DNA from: Variovorax paradoxus
GTDB lineage: Bacteria; Pseudomonadota; Gammaproteobacteria; Burkholderiales; Burkholderiaceae_C
Assembly (NCBI RefSeq): GCF_009498455.1
Contig: NZ_CP045644.1
Location: 4,653,001-4,717,000 of the forward strand
Direction: 5' to 3'
Length of the DNA: 64,000 nucleotides
Part shown: positions 8,413-16,106 of the stretch, piece after piece
Numbering within the stretch: position 1 is the first letter of the stretch
Layout of the letters: each line of letters opens with the position of its first letter
Notes under the pieces: generated by a model
What the model was told of the DNA's origin: nothing
Databases searched by the model: none
Seen by the model: the letters and a program-made list of their open reading frames with translations, nothing else
Made by a program: the position numbers and the translations under genes

Positions 8413-8444
8413 TAGTTGACGACTAATCATGAGCCATCTACATT
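8413..8444 (+). promoter_or_regulatory. Sigma-70-like promoter of the long catabolic operon
   Basis: TTGACG (8416-8421), 17 bases, TACATT (8439-8444): a good sigma-70 match on the plus strand, 45 bases before the thioesterase ATG. The -35 box sits inside a short dyad TAGT-TGACG-ACTA (8413-8425), a possible second operator. Confidence 0.55.
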
Positions 8445-8460
8445 CTGAACATCGTTAATC

Positions 8461-8475
8461 GTTAGCCAGGCTAAC
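8461..8475. promoter_or_regulatory. Perfect palindrome, probable MarR operator
   Basis: GTTAGCC-A-GGCTAAC, a perfect 7+1+7 palindrome. It starts 17 bases after the -10 box and ends 13 bases before the ATG at 8489. This position around or just after the transcription start suits a repressor that blocks transcription. The adjacent divergent MarR gene is the natural candidate protein. Confidence 0.6.
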
Positions 8476-8488
8476 AAGTAAACAAGCT

Positions 8489-8911
8489 ATGTATAGCTAC
8501 ACATATATCCGACGACTTCATTGGAGCGAGTGCGATCCGGGCGGAATCATCTTCTTTCCGAACTACGCACGCTGGATGGTGGAGGGGCTCAACGAGATGT
8601 TCCTGAGGCTCGGCATCGACCCCAACGCAGTCAAGGACGCTAGCACCCGTGGCGGACTGCCGGTCCTCGGGCTGTCCATGAAATTTCTCAGTGCGCCCGC
8701 GCTTCACGAGTCCGTCACGCATCGAATCCTGGTCGAGAAGGTGGGTGGTAAATCCATCGCCTTCCTTCATCAGTTTCTCCGGGGCGACGAGCTCTTGATG
8801 GAGGCGCAGGAGACCCGCGTCTGGGCCGAACACCTGCTTGGCCCCGGAGGCGGCCTCCGCACCCTCCCTGTGCCTGACGACGTCCGGGCGCTGCTCGAAC
8901 GTACCCACTAA
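8489..8911 (+). CDS. Acyl-CoA thioesterase, 4-hydroxybenzoyl-CoA thioesterase (hotdog) family
   Basis: A 140-residue hotdog protein. The motif 'WSECDPGGIIFFPNYARWM' carries the catalytic Asp (D16) seen in the 4-hydroxybenzoyl-CoA thioesterase branch ('DPAGI..(Y/F)PNYxRW'). First gene of the long operon, followed after 18 bases by the BKACE gene. Likely hydrolyses an aromatic or beta-keto acyl-CoA. In L-carnitine catabolism a related thioesterase accompanies BKACE and a 3-hydroxy-acid dehydrogenase, exactly the trio found here. In a gentisyl-CoA route it would release gentisate. Which thioester is used cannot be decided from sequence. Confidence 0.82.
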   Translation: MYSYTYIRRLHWSECDPGGIIFFPNYARWMVEGLNEMFLRLGIDPNAVKDASTRGGLPVLGLSMKFLSAPALHESVTHRILVEKVGGKSIAFLHQFLRGDELLMEAQETRVWAEHLLGPGGGLRTLPVPDDVRALLERTH

Positions 8912-8929
8912 CCCAACCGAGGAAAAGCA

Positions 8930-9808
8930 ATGCGTAACAACAAGATCATCATCACGGTCGCGCCCACCGGTGGCATGGCCAAGAAGTCCCAAAACCCCCA
9001 TCTGCCCACGCAGCCTGACGAGATTGCCGAATCCGTCTACCGCAGCTACAACGCCGGCGCGTCGGTGGTCGCGCTCCATGCGCGGCGCCCGGACGATGAG
9101 GCGACCTGCAGCCCGGAAATCTATGGACGGATCAACAGTCTCATCCGGGAAAAATGCAACATCGTCATCAACAACTCTACCGGCGGCGGCATCGATGGCG
9201 ACATGGTCATCGAGCGTCCCGACGGTCTTTGTGAATCGAACTTCGAGGAGCGGCTCAAGGGTCTCGATGCGGGTGCGGAGATGGCGACCTTCGATTGCTT
9301 CACCGTTGCCGCCCTGCAAGGCAAGCGGGAGATGCTGGTCCCCACGACGCCCAGCCAATGCGATCGCATGGCTGCGCGCTTCATCGAGCGGGGCATCAAG
9401 CCCGAGTGGGAGGTCTTCAGTCCTGCGCACATCCTCCAGGAAGTGACTCGCCTTATTCCCGTGTGTGACAAGCCTCCGTACTTCATCAATATCGTGTTGA
9501 ACGCGGACCGGGGTTTCCAGGGCGCCATGCCGTACACGCCGGAGATCCTGCAGATGATGGTCAAGCTCCTGCCGAAGGACTCGATCTTCAATGTGTCGGC
9601 GATCGGAACGGCGCAGCTACCGGCCACGACCCACGCCATTCTGCTGGGCGGGCACGTGCGTGTGGGCCTGGAAGACAACCTGTACTACAGCAAAGGAAAA
9701 CTGGCCACCAACGAGATGCTGGTGGAGCGCCAGGTCCGGATCGTGCGGGAGCTTGGCTTCGAACCGGCGACGCCCGAAGAAGCGCGGCAGATGATGGGTC
9801 TGGCTTGA
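8930..9808 (+). CDS. BKACE (beta-keto acid cleavage enzyme, DUF849 family)
   Basis: A 292-residue TIM-barrel protein with 'KIIITVAPTGGMAKKSQNPHLPTQPDEIAE' and 'HVRVGLEDNLYYSKGKLATNEMLVERQVRIVRELG', both hallmarks of the BKACE family. Members exchange a beta-keto acid with acetyl-CoA to give acetoacetate and a new acyl-CoA. The Zn site usually has an HxH at the end of strand 2 ('V-H-x-H'). Here the strand reads 'ASVVALHARRPDD', so the second His is H50 but the first is replaced by A48. The Glu of the third ligand region ('GLEDN') is kept. Overlaps the next gene by 4 bases. An altered zinc site could mean changed substrate range or altered metal use. Confidence 0.88.
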   Translation: MRNNKIIITVAPTGGMAKKSQNPHLPTQPDEIAESVYRSYNAGASVVALHARRPDDEATCSPEIYGRINSLIREKCNIVINNSTGGGIDGDMVIERPDGLCESNFEERLKGLDAGAEMATFDCFTVAALQGKREMLVPTTPSQCDRMAARFIERGIKPEWEVFSPAHILQEVTRLIPVCDKPPYFINIVLNADRGFQGAMPYTPEILQMMVKLLPKDSIFNVSAIGTAQLPATTHAILLGGHVRVGLEDNLYYSKGKLATNEMLVERQVRIVRELGFEPATPEEARQMMGLA

Positions 9809-10803
9809 CCGTGGCGCCGGATCTTCTTCCTTTGGAGGCCATCCGGGTCGTCGGCCTGGCCGGGGCCGGCTCGGTCGGAACTGCGTGGGCGGCGCTCTTG
9901 CTGGCACATGGCTACGAGGTCCTCTTCTATGACCCGGATGCGCAGGCTGGCACGCGATTGAAAGATGGAGTCCGGGAGGCCTGGCCGGCGCTGCGGGCGA
10001 TCTATTCGGGATTGGATCCGCTGCCGCCGCTGGAGCGCGTTGGCGTCGCCGCCACCCTCGAGGACCTCGCACGTGGCAGTGACCTTGTGCAGGAAAACGC
10101 AGGCGAGTCGTTGGAAACCAAGCGCAGCGTGTTGAGCACCATCGACGCCGCCCTACCCGCCAACAAGCTGATCCTCTCCAGTAGTGGCGGAGTGCCTCCG
10201 AGCCGGCTGCAGGAGTTTTGCGCGCGCCCCGAGCGGCTGCTGCTAGGGCATCCGTTTCATCCGGCCTACCTGGTTCCGCTGGTGGAAGTGGTGGGAGGCG
10301 AACGCACGCGCGAGGACGCCGTCGACTTGGCGATGCGCTTCTACACCGCCTTGGGCAAGCACCCGATTCGTTTGAAGAAGGAAATGGTCGGTCATCTGAC
10401 CAACCGGCTGCAGTTTGCAGTCTTGCGAGAGGCCATTCATTGCCTCAGCGAGGGCGTGGCTTCTGCGGACGACATCGACGCTTCCATGCGCTGGGGTTTG
10501 GGGCTGCGCTGGGCCATGGTGGGGCCGCTCATGACCTTCAATCTCGCGGGAGGTCCGGGTGGCATCGAGCAGCTCATTGACCGCTTTCGCAGCGATGTGG
10601 AGCAGTGGTGGGGTGCGTTGGGGGCTCCCATGCTCACCGACCAGGTCTGCGAAAAGCTCTTCGCCGGCGTACGCGAGCTTCGCCACGGGATATCCAACGA
10701 CGAATGGGCGCGTTGGCGCGACTCGGCGCTCGTCGAACTCCTGCGATTCCGGTCGGCGCTGCCGTACCCGGCGGATGCAATTCAACCAAGACAGGAGAAC
10801 TGA
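9805..10803 (+). CDS. 3-hydroxyacyl-CoA / L-carnitine-type 3-hydroxy acid dehydrogenase
   Basis: A 332-residue single-polypeptide 3-hydroxyacyl dehydrogenase. Residues about 12-40 are the NAD-binding Rossmann fold ('VVGLAGAGSVGTAWAALLLAHGYEVLFYDPD'). 'ILSSSGGVPPSRLQ' and the catalytic-His segment 'LLGHPFHPAYLVPLVEVVGGE' resemble L-carnitine dehydrogenase and lambda-crystallin-type enzymes. The start is uncertain: TTG at 9805 overlaps the BKACE stop, GTG at 9811 is an alternative. Function: NAD-dependent oxidation of a 3-hydroxy acid or its CoA ester to the 3-keto compound, the substrate of the adjacent BKACE. Confidence 0.82.
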   Translation: MTVAPDLLPLEAIRVVGLAGAGSVGTAWAALLLAHGYEVLFYDPDAQAGTRLKDGVREAWPALRAIYSGLDPLPPLERVGVAATLEDLARGSDLVQENAGESLETKRSVLSTIDAALPANKLILSSSGGVPPSRLQEFCARPERLLLGHPFHPAYLVPLVEVVGGERTREDAVDLAMRFYTALGKHPIRLKKEMVGHLTNRLQFAVLREAIHCLSEGVASADDIDASMRWGLGLRWAMVGPLMTFNLAGGPGGIEQLIDRFRSDVEQWWGALGAPMLTDQVCEKLFAGVRELRHGISNDEWARWRDSALVELLRFRSALPYPADAIQPRQEN

Positions 10804-12525
10804 GTGGACACCGGATACGGCTATCACGCCGAACTCATCCAGCGACACATCGAACTGGTGCCTGGCTATGCAGCAGTCCGCGAAGCGTTGACGTCTGACA
10901 TCGATGTGGGATCCGACACGCTGCGTGAAGTGCTCGGCGCCGCCGCCACGTTCGCCGAAGAACGGCTTGTGCCGATGAACATCGCGGGCGACCGGCAAGG
11001 CTGCCGCCTCGAGGAGGGAAGGGTGCGGATGCCTGATGCCTACAAGCCGGTGTGGGCGGAGCTTGCCGGCAACGGGTGGAACAGTGTCGATCAGCCAACG
11101 CGTTTTGGCGGCCAGGGCTTGCCTGCCTTTGTGAATGCAGGTTGCCGCGAACTGTTCGACCGTGCGTGCATGGCAGTCGGCATGCTGACGGGGCCAACGC
11201 GCGCCGGGACGTTGGTGCTGCTGGAATTCGCTGACGAAACTCTGCAGCAGGAATGGATCCCCAAGTTCGTCTCTGGCCAGTGGTCCGCGACGATCTGCAT
11301 TTCCGAGGCGGATGCAGGCTCGGACGTCGGACGTATCCGTACTCGCGCGGTGCGCGGTGAGGATGGGGCCTGGATGGTGACAGGCGAGAAGATGTGGACC
11401 TCCTTTGGCGACAACGATCTCGTCGAACGAATCGGCCATCTGATGCTGGCGCGCACCCCCGATGCCCCGGCCGGCTCTGCGGGGCTGAGTCTCTTCCTCG
11501 TGCCGAGCAATGTGCGTGACGGTGTCGGGAACTGGGTTTCCAACGGCGTCACACCACGCCGCATCGAGGAGAAGCTGGGGCTTCACGGCTCGCCGACCTG
11601 CGCAATGGGTTTCGAGAATTCACGCGCGTACTTGCTGGGCGAGGTGAATCGAGGATTGCCTCAGATGTTCGTGATGATCCAGAGCATGCGCTTGATGGTG
11701 GCCATCGAAGGCGTGGGCATCTCCTTCGGTGCGGAGCAGACCGCGCTTCGCTACGCCGCGGATCGGCGCCAGGGCGGTGCGTCGTCTCGCCCGCCGGTGA
11801 CCATCAACTCGCACGCGGATATCCAGCGGCAGCTCCTGTCCATGGCGGCACGCGTGGAGGTGCTGCGCGCATTGGTCTACGAGCTTGCAGTGCGGATCGA
11901 CGCGGAAAGGACGGGCGTTGCGACAACCGCCGCCCACGCGAACGTGACCCAGTGGCTACTGCCGATCGTCAAGGCCAGTTGCGCCGAAGCCGCCTTCGAC
12001 GTGCCCAACGCAGCGATTCAGGTCCTGGGCGGTGCCGGCTACACGCAGGAGTGGCCCTGCGAGCAGTGGCTGAGGGACGCACGCATGATGTCGATCGCCG
12101 AGGGGTCCACCGGCATCCAGGCGCTCGACCTGGTGCATCGCCGTCTACTCAAGGACGGTGGTCGGACGCTGAGTCATTTCATCGAGACGGTGTACCGCGA
12201 AGTGAGTAGCGCCGACCGATCGCTGGCCGAACCAGCGGTCAATGTGATCGAGCGCCTGAAAAACGCGGGGGCGACGCTGCTGTCGTGGGCCGGGCAGCCG
12301 CGCGATATCGAAGCTGGCGCAGTTGCGTTTCTCCATTTGTCCATGTTGGCCTGTACAGCGTGGATGGCCGTTCGTATCGCCCATGGAGAGAGCAACGATG
12401 CGATCGGAAGGCGCCTGGCCGCAGCCGGCCGGTTCTGGCTCCACGATCTTGATGCTCGAGCCGCCTTCCACGAAGCCGAGATCCTGCGCGGTGCAGAGCG
12501 CCTTGGCGAATTCCAAAACATTTAG
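10804..12525 (+). CDS. Acyl-CoA dehydrogenase (long form, about 570 residues)
   Basis: A 573-residue flavoprotein starting with GTG 10804, immediately after the previous stop. Core motifs: 'ICISEADAGSDVGRIRTRAV' (flavin/substrate loop), 'MWTSFGDNDL' and 'WLRDARMMSIAEGSTGIQALDL', where the Glu of 'IAEGSTGIQ' is the likely catalytic base as in DmdC-like long acyl-CoA dehydrogenases. A C-terminal extension of about 130 residues ('LSHFIETVYREVS...') is usual for this branch. It would introduce the alpha,beta double bond in an acyl-CoA side chain. Followed after 13 bases by the crotonase. Confidence 0.9.
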   Translation: MDTGYGYHAELIQRHIELVPGYAAVREALTSDIDVGSDTLREVLGAAATFAEERLVPMNIAGDRQGCRLEEGRVRMPDAYKPVWAELAGNGWNSVDQPTRFGGQGLPAFVNAGCRELFDRACMAVGMLTGPTRAGTLVLLEFADETLQQEWIPKFVSGQWSATICISEADAGSDVGRIRTRAVRGEDGAWMVTGEKMWTSFGDNDLVERIGHLMLARTPDAPAGSAGLSLFLVPSNVRDGVGNWVSNGVTPRRIEEKLGLHGSPTCAMGFENSRAYLLGEVNRGLPQMFVMIQSMRLMVAIEGVGISFGAEQTALRYAADRRQGGASSRPPVTINSHADIQRQLLSMAARVEVLRALVYELAVRIDAERTGVATTAAHANVTQWLLPIVKASCAEAAFDVPNAAIQVLGGAGYTQEWPCEQWLRDARMMSIAEGSTGIQALDLVHRRLLKDGGRTLSHFIETVYREVSSADRSLAEPAVNVIERLKNAGATLLSWAGQPRDIEAGAVAFLHLSMLACTAWMAVRIAHGESNDAIGRRLAAAGRFWLHDLDARAAFHEAEILRGAERLGEFQNI

Positions 12526-12538
12526 GTGAAGAACATAC

Positions 12539-13321
12539 ATGTCTGAACGTGACAACCACATTTCCTACGAAGTACGCGATGGCGTTGCCTTGATCGGCAT
12601 CGATCGCGCAGCCAAGCGCAACGCCATGAATCAAGGCATGTTCGAGGCGCTTGGCCGGGCGGCAGCGCGTGCGCAGAACGAAGCGCGCGTCGGCATCATC
12701 CATAGCCACGGCCCCAACTTCTCCGCCGGGCTGGATCTGGCCGAGCATCTGGAGCGTGACCCGCTCGCGTCCATGCACGAATCGCGTGCCCAGCATGCGA
12801 TCCTCAACGTGATCGAACAGGGACGGATCCCGTTCATCGCCGCCCTGAGTGGCGCCACCATCGGGGCCGGCCTGGAGATTGCCGCATCGGCACACCTGCG
12901 CGTCGGCGACGAGACGACCTTCTTTGCACTGCCCGAAGGCAAGCGTGGCATTTTCGTCGGGGGAGGCGGATCGGTGCGGATCTCTCGGCTGATCGGCGTG
13001 GCACGCATGATGGAGATGATGCTGACGGCTCGGACGCTGGCAGCTGCAGAAGGTGCTGCTTGCAACTTGCTGCAGTTCACGACCCCACCGGGCGGCGCGC
13101 TCGAGAAGGCGCTCGAGCTTGCGGCCGGAATCGCGAAGAACTCTGCCGTCTCCAACTTCGCGATCATCAACGGGCTCCCGCGTCTTCGGGATGCTTCGCA
13201 CGACGACGGGCTGTTCTTCGAGTCCGTGCTCGCAGCCATCACCCTGGCCAGCCCCGATGCTCAGGCGGGCCTTCGCGAGTTCCTCGAAAAGCGCGCGGCC
13301 CGACTCGCGCCGTCCAACTGA
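12539..13321 (+). CDS. Enoyl-CoA hydratase/isomerase (crotonase) family protein
   Basis: A 260-residue crotonase. Motifs: 'NAMNQGMFEAL', oxyanion-hole region 'NFSAGLDLAEHL', 'ALSGATIGAGLEIAASAHLRVGDETTFFALPEGKRGIFVGGGGSVRI'. The Glu in 'GLEIAAS' and the Glu in 'ALPEGKRGIF' occupy the two catalytic Glu positions of hydratases. Likely hydrates the enoyl-CoA produced by the acyl-CoA dehydrogenase, to be oxidised by the upstream dehydrogenase. A carbon-carbon bond-cleaving (Ech/feruloyl-CoA type) action is possible. Confidence 0.88.
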   Translation: MSERDNHISYEVRDGVALIGIDRAAKRNAMNQGMFEALGRAAARAQNEARVGIIHSHGPNFSAGLDLAEHLERDPLASMHESRAQHAILNVIEQGRIPFIAALSGATIGAGLEIAASAHLRVGDETTFFALPEGKRGIFVGGGGSVRISRLIGVARMMEMMLTARTLAAAEGAACNLLQFTTPPGGALEKALELAAGIAKNSAVSNFAIINGLPRLRDASHDDGLFFESVLAAITLASPDAQAGLREFLEKRAARLAPSN

Positions 13322-13335
13322 ACAGGAGAGGAGCG

Positions 13336-14475
13336 ATGAAAATCAATATTCTCGGCGGCGGTCCTGCTGGCTTGTATGCGGCTTACCGGATCCGGACGCA
13401 ACTCCCCCATTCCACGGTCACGGTGTTCGAGCAGAACGAGGCGGACACAACCTTCGGATTCGGCGTGGTGTTCTCCGACAAGGCGCTCGAGTTCCTGAGC
13501 GCCGACGATAGTGAAACGCTCGCCCTGATCACTGCGGGCCTTGAGAAGTGGAGCGACATCGAGCTGCGCATCCACGGCGAAAAGATCCGGATCGACGGAA
13601 TCGGATTCACCGCGATCGCTCGCCTTCGCCTGCTAGGCATCCTGCGGCAGAGGGCACTGTCGGTTGGCGCCAACCTTGTCAATGGCCGGGTCGTGCAGTC
13701 GCTTGAAGAACTTGAGGGTGCCGATCTGATCATCGGTTGCGACGGCGCCAACTCGCTGGTGCGCAAGACCCACGAAGCCGAATTCGGCACCGAGATTCGT
13801 CTTCTGGACAACCGCTTTGCCTGGTTCGGCGCCACGCGCGCATTCGACGCACTCACTCAGACATTCAAGACCACGCCGAAAGGCACTTTCAACGCACACC
13901 ACTACCGCTATGCGCCATCGATGAGCACGTTCCTCGTCGAAGCCGATCCGCAGACCTTTGACAGCGTGGGTTTCGCGTCCATGTCGGAGGAACAGTCGCG
14001 GGCCTACTGCGAGGACGTATTCGCCGAGGAACTCGACGGAGCGCACCTGGTGACGAACAAATCGCTGTGGCGCCGCTTCCCCGTGATCAGCAATCGCAAC
14101 TGGTCCGTGGGTAACAAGGTTCTGGTCGGAGATGCACTGCGCACAGCGCACTTTTCGATCGGCTCGGGCACGCGTTTGGCGCTGGAAGACGTTCAGGCTC
14201 TATCGCACGCACTGGTGCAGCATCCGAACAGCGCGCGTGATGCCCTGGCCGAGTTCGAGGCCAAGCGCCGTCCCATCGTCGACAAGCTCGCCGGCGCGGC
14301 CGCGCGCAGCGCAGAGTGGTATGACCATTTTCACGAGCACATGGCTTTGCCCGCGTGGGACTTCGCGATGAGCTATATCAGCCGGTCCGGCCGCATCGAT
14401 TCGGCGCGGCTGCGCGCGATGTCGCCGGCATTCGTGGACGGCTATGAGGCGTACAAAGCCAAGGTGTCTTCATGA
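13336..14475 (+). CDS. FAD-dependent monooxygenase, salicylyl-CoA 5-hydroxylase-like
   Basis: A 379-residue single-component flavin hydroxylase. ATG 13336 follows an AGGAGAGGAG RBS; upstream codons belong to the crotonase region. FAD motifs: 'ILGGGPAGLYAAYRI' at residues 5-19, 'GCDGANSLVRK', and 'VLVGDALRTAHFSIGSGTRLALEDVQAL'. The segment 'DTTFGFGVVFSDKALEFL' is typical of salicylyl-CoA 5-hydroxylase and of the N-terminal half of 2-aminobenzoyl-CoA monooxygenase/reductase, rather than of phenol hydroxylases. Such enzymes hydroxylate the ring of an aroyl-CoA. Linked to an acyl-CoA ligase (overlap of 4 bases) and to a gentisate dioxygenase upstream, the likely product is gentisyl-CoA. Confidence 0.82.
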   Translation: MKINILGGGPAGLYAAYRIRTQLPHSTVTVFEQNEADTTFGFGVVFSDKALEFLSADDSETLALITAGLEKWSDIELRIHGEKIRIDGIGFTAIARLRLLGILRQRALSVGANLVNGRVVQSLEELEGADLIIGCDGANSLVRKTHEAEFGTEIRLLDNRFAWFGATRAFDALTQTFKTTPKGTFNAHHYRYAPSMSTFLVEADPQTFDSVGFASMSEEQSRAYCEDVFAEELDGAHLVTNKSLWRRFPVISNRNWSVGNKVLVGDALRTAHFSIGSGTRLALEDVQALSHALVQHPNSARDALAEFEAKRRPIVDKLAGAAARSAEWYDHFHEHMALPAWDFAMSYISRSGRIDSARLRAMSPAFVDGYEAYKAKVSS

Positions 14476-16055
14476 CGGTATCCCGGAGCAACGTTCCTGC
14501 CACGTTCGGCGGCGTTGTCCTTCAACAGGCCCGCTTCGGCGCCAAGATCGCGTTCGCCGATACGCAGCGATCGGTGACCTTTGCGCAGTTCTCCGAACGG
14601 GTCGACCGGCTCGCCGACTCATTCTTCCGGCTGGGCCTCAAGCCCGGAGCGCGCATCGGCATCCTCAGCCGCAATTGCGTCAGTGCGGTCGAATGTGTCG
14701 CCGTCATGAAGGCGGGCTTCGTTCCGGTTCCGCTGAACTGGCGCCTGACGCCACCCGAATTGGCCTCTTTGCTGCGCGACTGCAAGCCCGATGCGCTTGT
14801 CTGTGACGAGCAGGGCGCCAAGATCGCTGATGAAGAAATCCTTCCGCACGTTGCAATTCCTCATCGCATCGCTTTCGGCTCCTCGCGTGCCGGCTGGTTG
14901 GACTTTGAAGCGTTCCTCGGTGCCGGCGTCGCGGATGCGATCCATCCTGCCGCGGCCGAGGACGCCACGGCCCTGCTGATCTACACGAGCGGCACGACAG
15001 CGGCACCCAAGGCGGCCATGATCAGCCATAAAGGGTTGGTCGCGAACGCCCTTGCATCCGCGTCCGAGGCCATCGGCGTGTCCGAAGATGACACGGTCCT
15101 GTTCGTCATGCCGCTGTTTCACGTCGGCGGGCTGTGCTACTACCTGCTCGCGAGCTACATGGCAGGTGCCAGTTGCGTGCTGCGGCCGATGTTCGAGGTC
15201 AGCGACCTGGTGACCAGCATCGAGCGACTGGGCGTTACCAACGTGCACCTGGTGCCGACGATGATCTCCGACCTGGTCGGTCATCCGGGTGCGGCGCAGG
15301 CCGCCTCGAAGCTCCGGCGCATCGTCTATGCCGGCTCCGCCATGCCCGTGGCGCTGTTGGAGAGAGCGATGGCTGCCTTCGGGAACTGTTCGTTCTCGCA
15401 GTCCTACGGCTCGACGGAAGGCGGCATCATCACGGCCCTCGGCCCAGCCGAGCACCGGATGGCAGCAACGCAGCCGGACAAGGCCCACCTCCTGCGATCG
15501 TGCGGGCAGTTGCTCAGCGGCACAGACCTGCGCATCGTCGATCCCGATGGCGGCGATTGCCGGAACGGGAGTCCGGGTGAAGTGCTCGTCCGCAGCGCTC
15601 GGACCATGTCGGGCTACTGGGCGTCGCCCGAAAAGACCAGGGACACGTTCGTCGGCGAACACCTGCGCACCGGCGATATCGGTTATCGCGACGCCGATGG
15701 CTACCTGTACCTCGTCGACCGGAAGAACGACATGATCGTGACGGGAGGAGAGAACGTTTTTCCGTCCGAGGTCGAACAGGTTCTCTACCGCTCCCCCGAC
15801 GTGGCGGAGGCGGCCGTCTTCGGTGTACCAGATCCGCGCTGGATCGAGAAGGTGGCTGCGGCGGTCGTACTGCGCGAAGGATCGCGAGCGACGCCGGAGT
15901 CGCTCCTTGCCTTCTGCAAGGCTCACCTCGCCCCCTACAAGTGTCCCAAGTCAGTTCTCGTCATGGAGCAACTGCCGAAGACCGGCGTGGGAAAGATCTC
16001 TCGCAAGCTGCTCCAGCAGGCCGTCGTCCACGCGGCGAACGACGCCAAAACCTAG
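14472..16055 (+). CDS. Acyl-CoA ligase (AMP-forming, class I adenylate-forming enzyme)
   Basis: A 527-residue ANL-superfamily ligase. Core motifs: A3 'LIYTSGTTAAPKAAMISH' around residues 170-185, 'SQSYGSTEGG', 'LRTGDIGYRDADGYLYLVDRKNDMIVTGGENVFPSEVEQ', and the catalytic Lys motif 'PKTGVGKISRK'. It activates a carboxylic acid with ATP and CoA. Its ATG overlaps the FAD hydroxylase stop (ATGA). The order fits activation of an aromatic acid such as salicylate or a hydroxyphenylpropanoate before ring hydroxylation. Exact substrate not readable. Confidence 0.9.
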   Translation: MTVSRSNVPATFGGVVLQQARFGAKIAFADTQRSVTFAQFSERVDRLADSFFRLGLKPGARIGILSRNCVSAVECVAVMKAGFVPVPLNWRLTPPELASLLRDCKPDALVCDEQGAKIADEEILPHVAIPHRIAFGSSRAGWLDFEAFLGAGVADAIHPAAAEDATALLIYTSGTTAAPKAAMISHKGLVANALASASEAIGVSEDDTVLFVMPLFHVGGLCYYLLASYMAGASCVLRPMFEVSDLVTSIERLGVTNVHLVPTMISDLVGHPGAAQAASKLRRIVYAGSAMPVALLERAMAAFGNCSFSQSYGSTEGGIITALGPAEHRMAATQPDKAHLLRSCGQLLSGTDLRIVDPDGGDCRNGSPGEVLVRSARTMSGYWASPEKTRDTFVGEHLRTGDIGYRDADGYLYLVDRKNDMIVTGGENVFPSEVEQVLYRSPDVAEAAVFGVPDPRWIEKVAAAVVLREGSRATPESLLAFCKAHLAPYKCPKSVLVMEQLPKTGVGKISRKLLQQAVVHAANDAKT

Positions 16056-16106
16056 ATTCCGCAGAAACCGCAGCGGCCGATTCGTCGCTGCAATAGAGGA
16101 GACATC

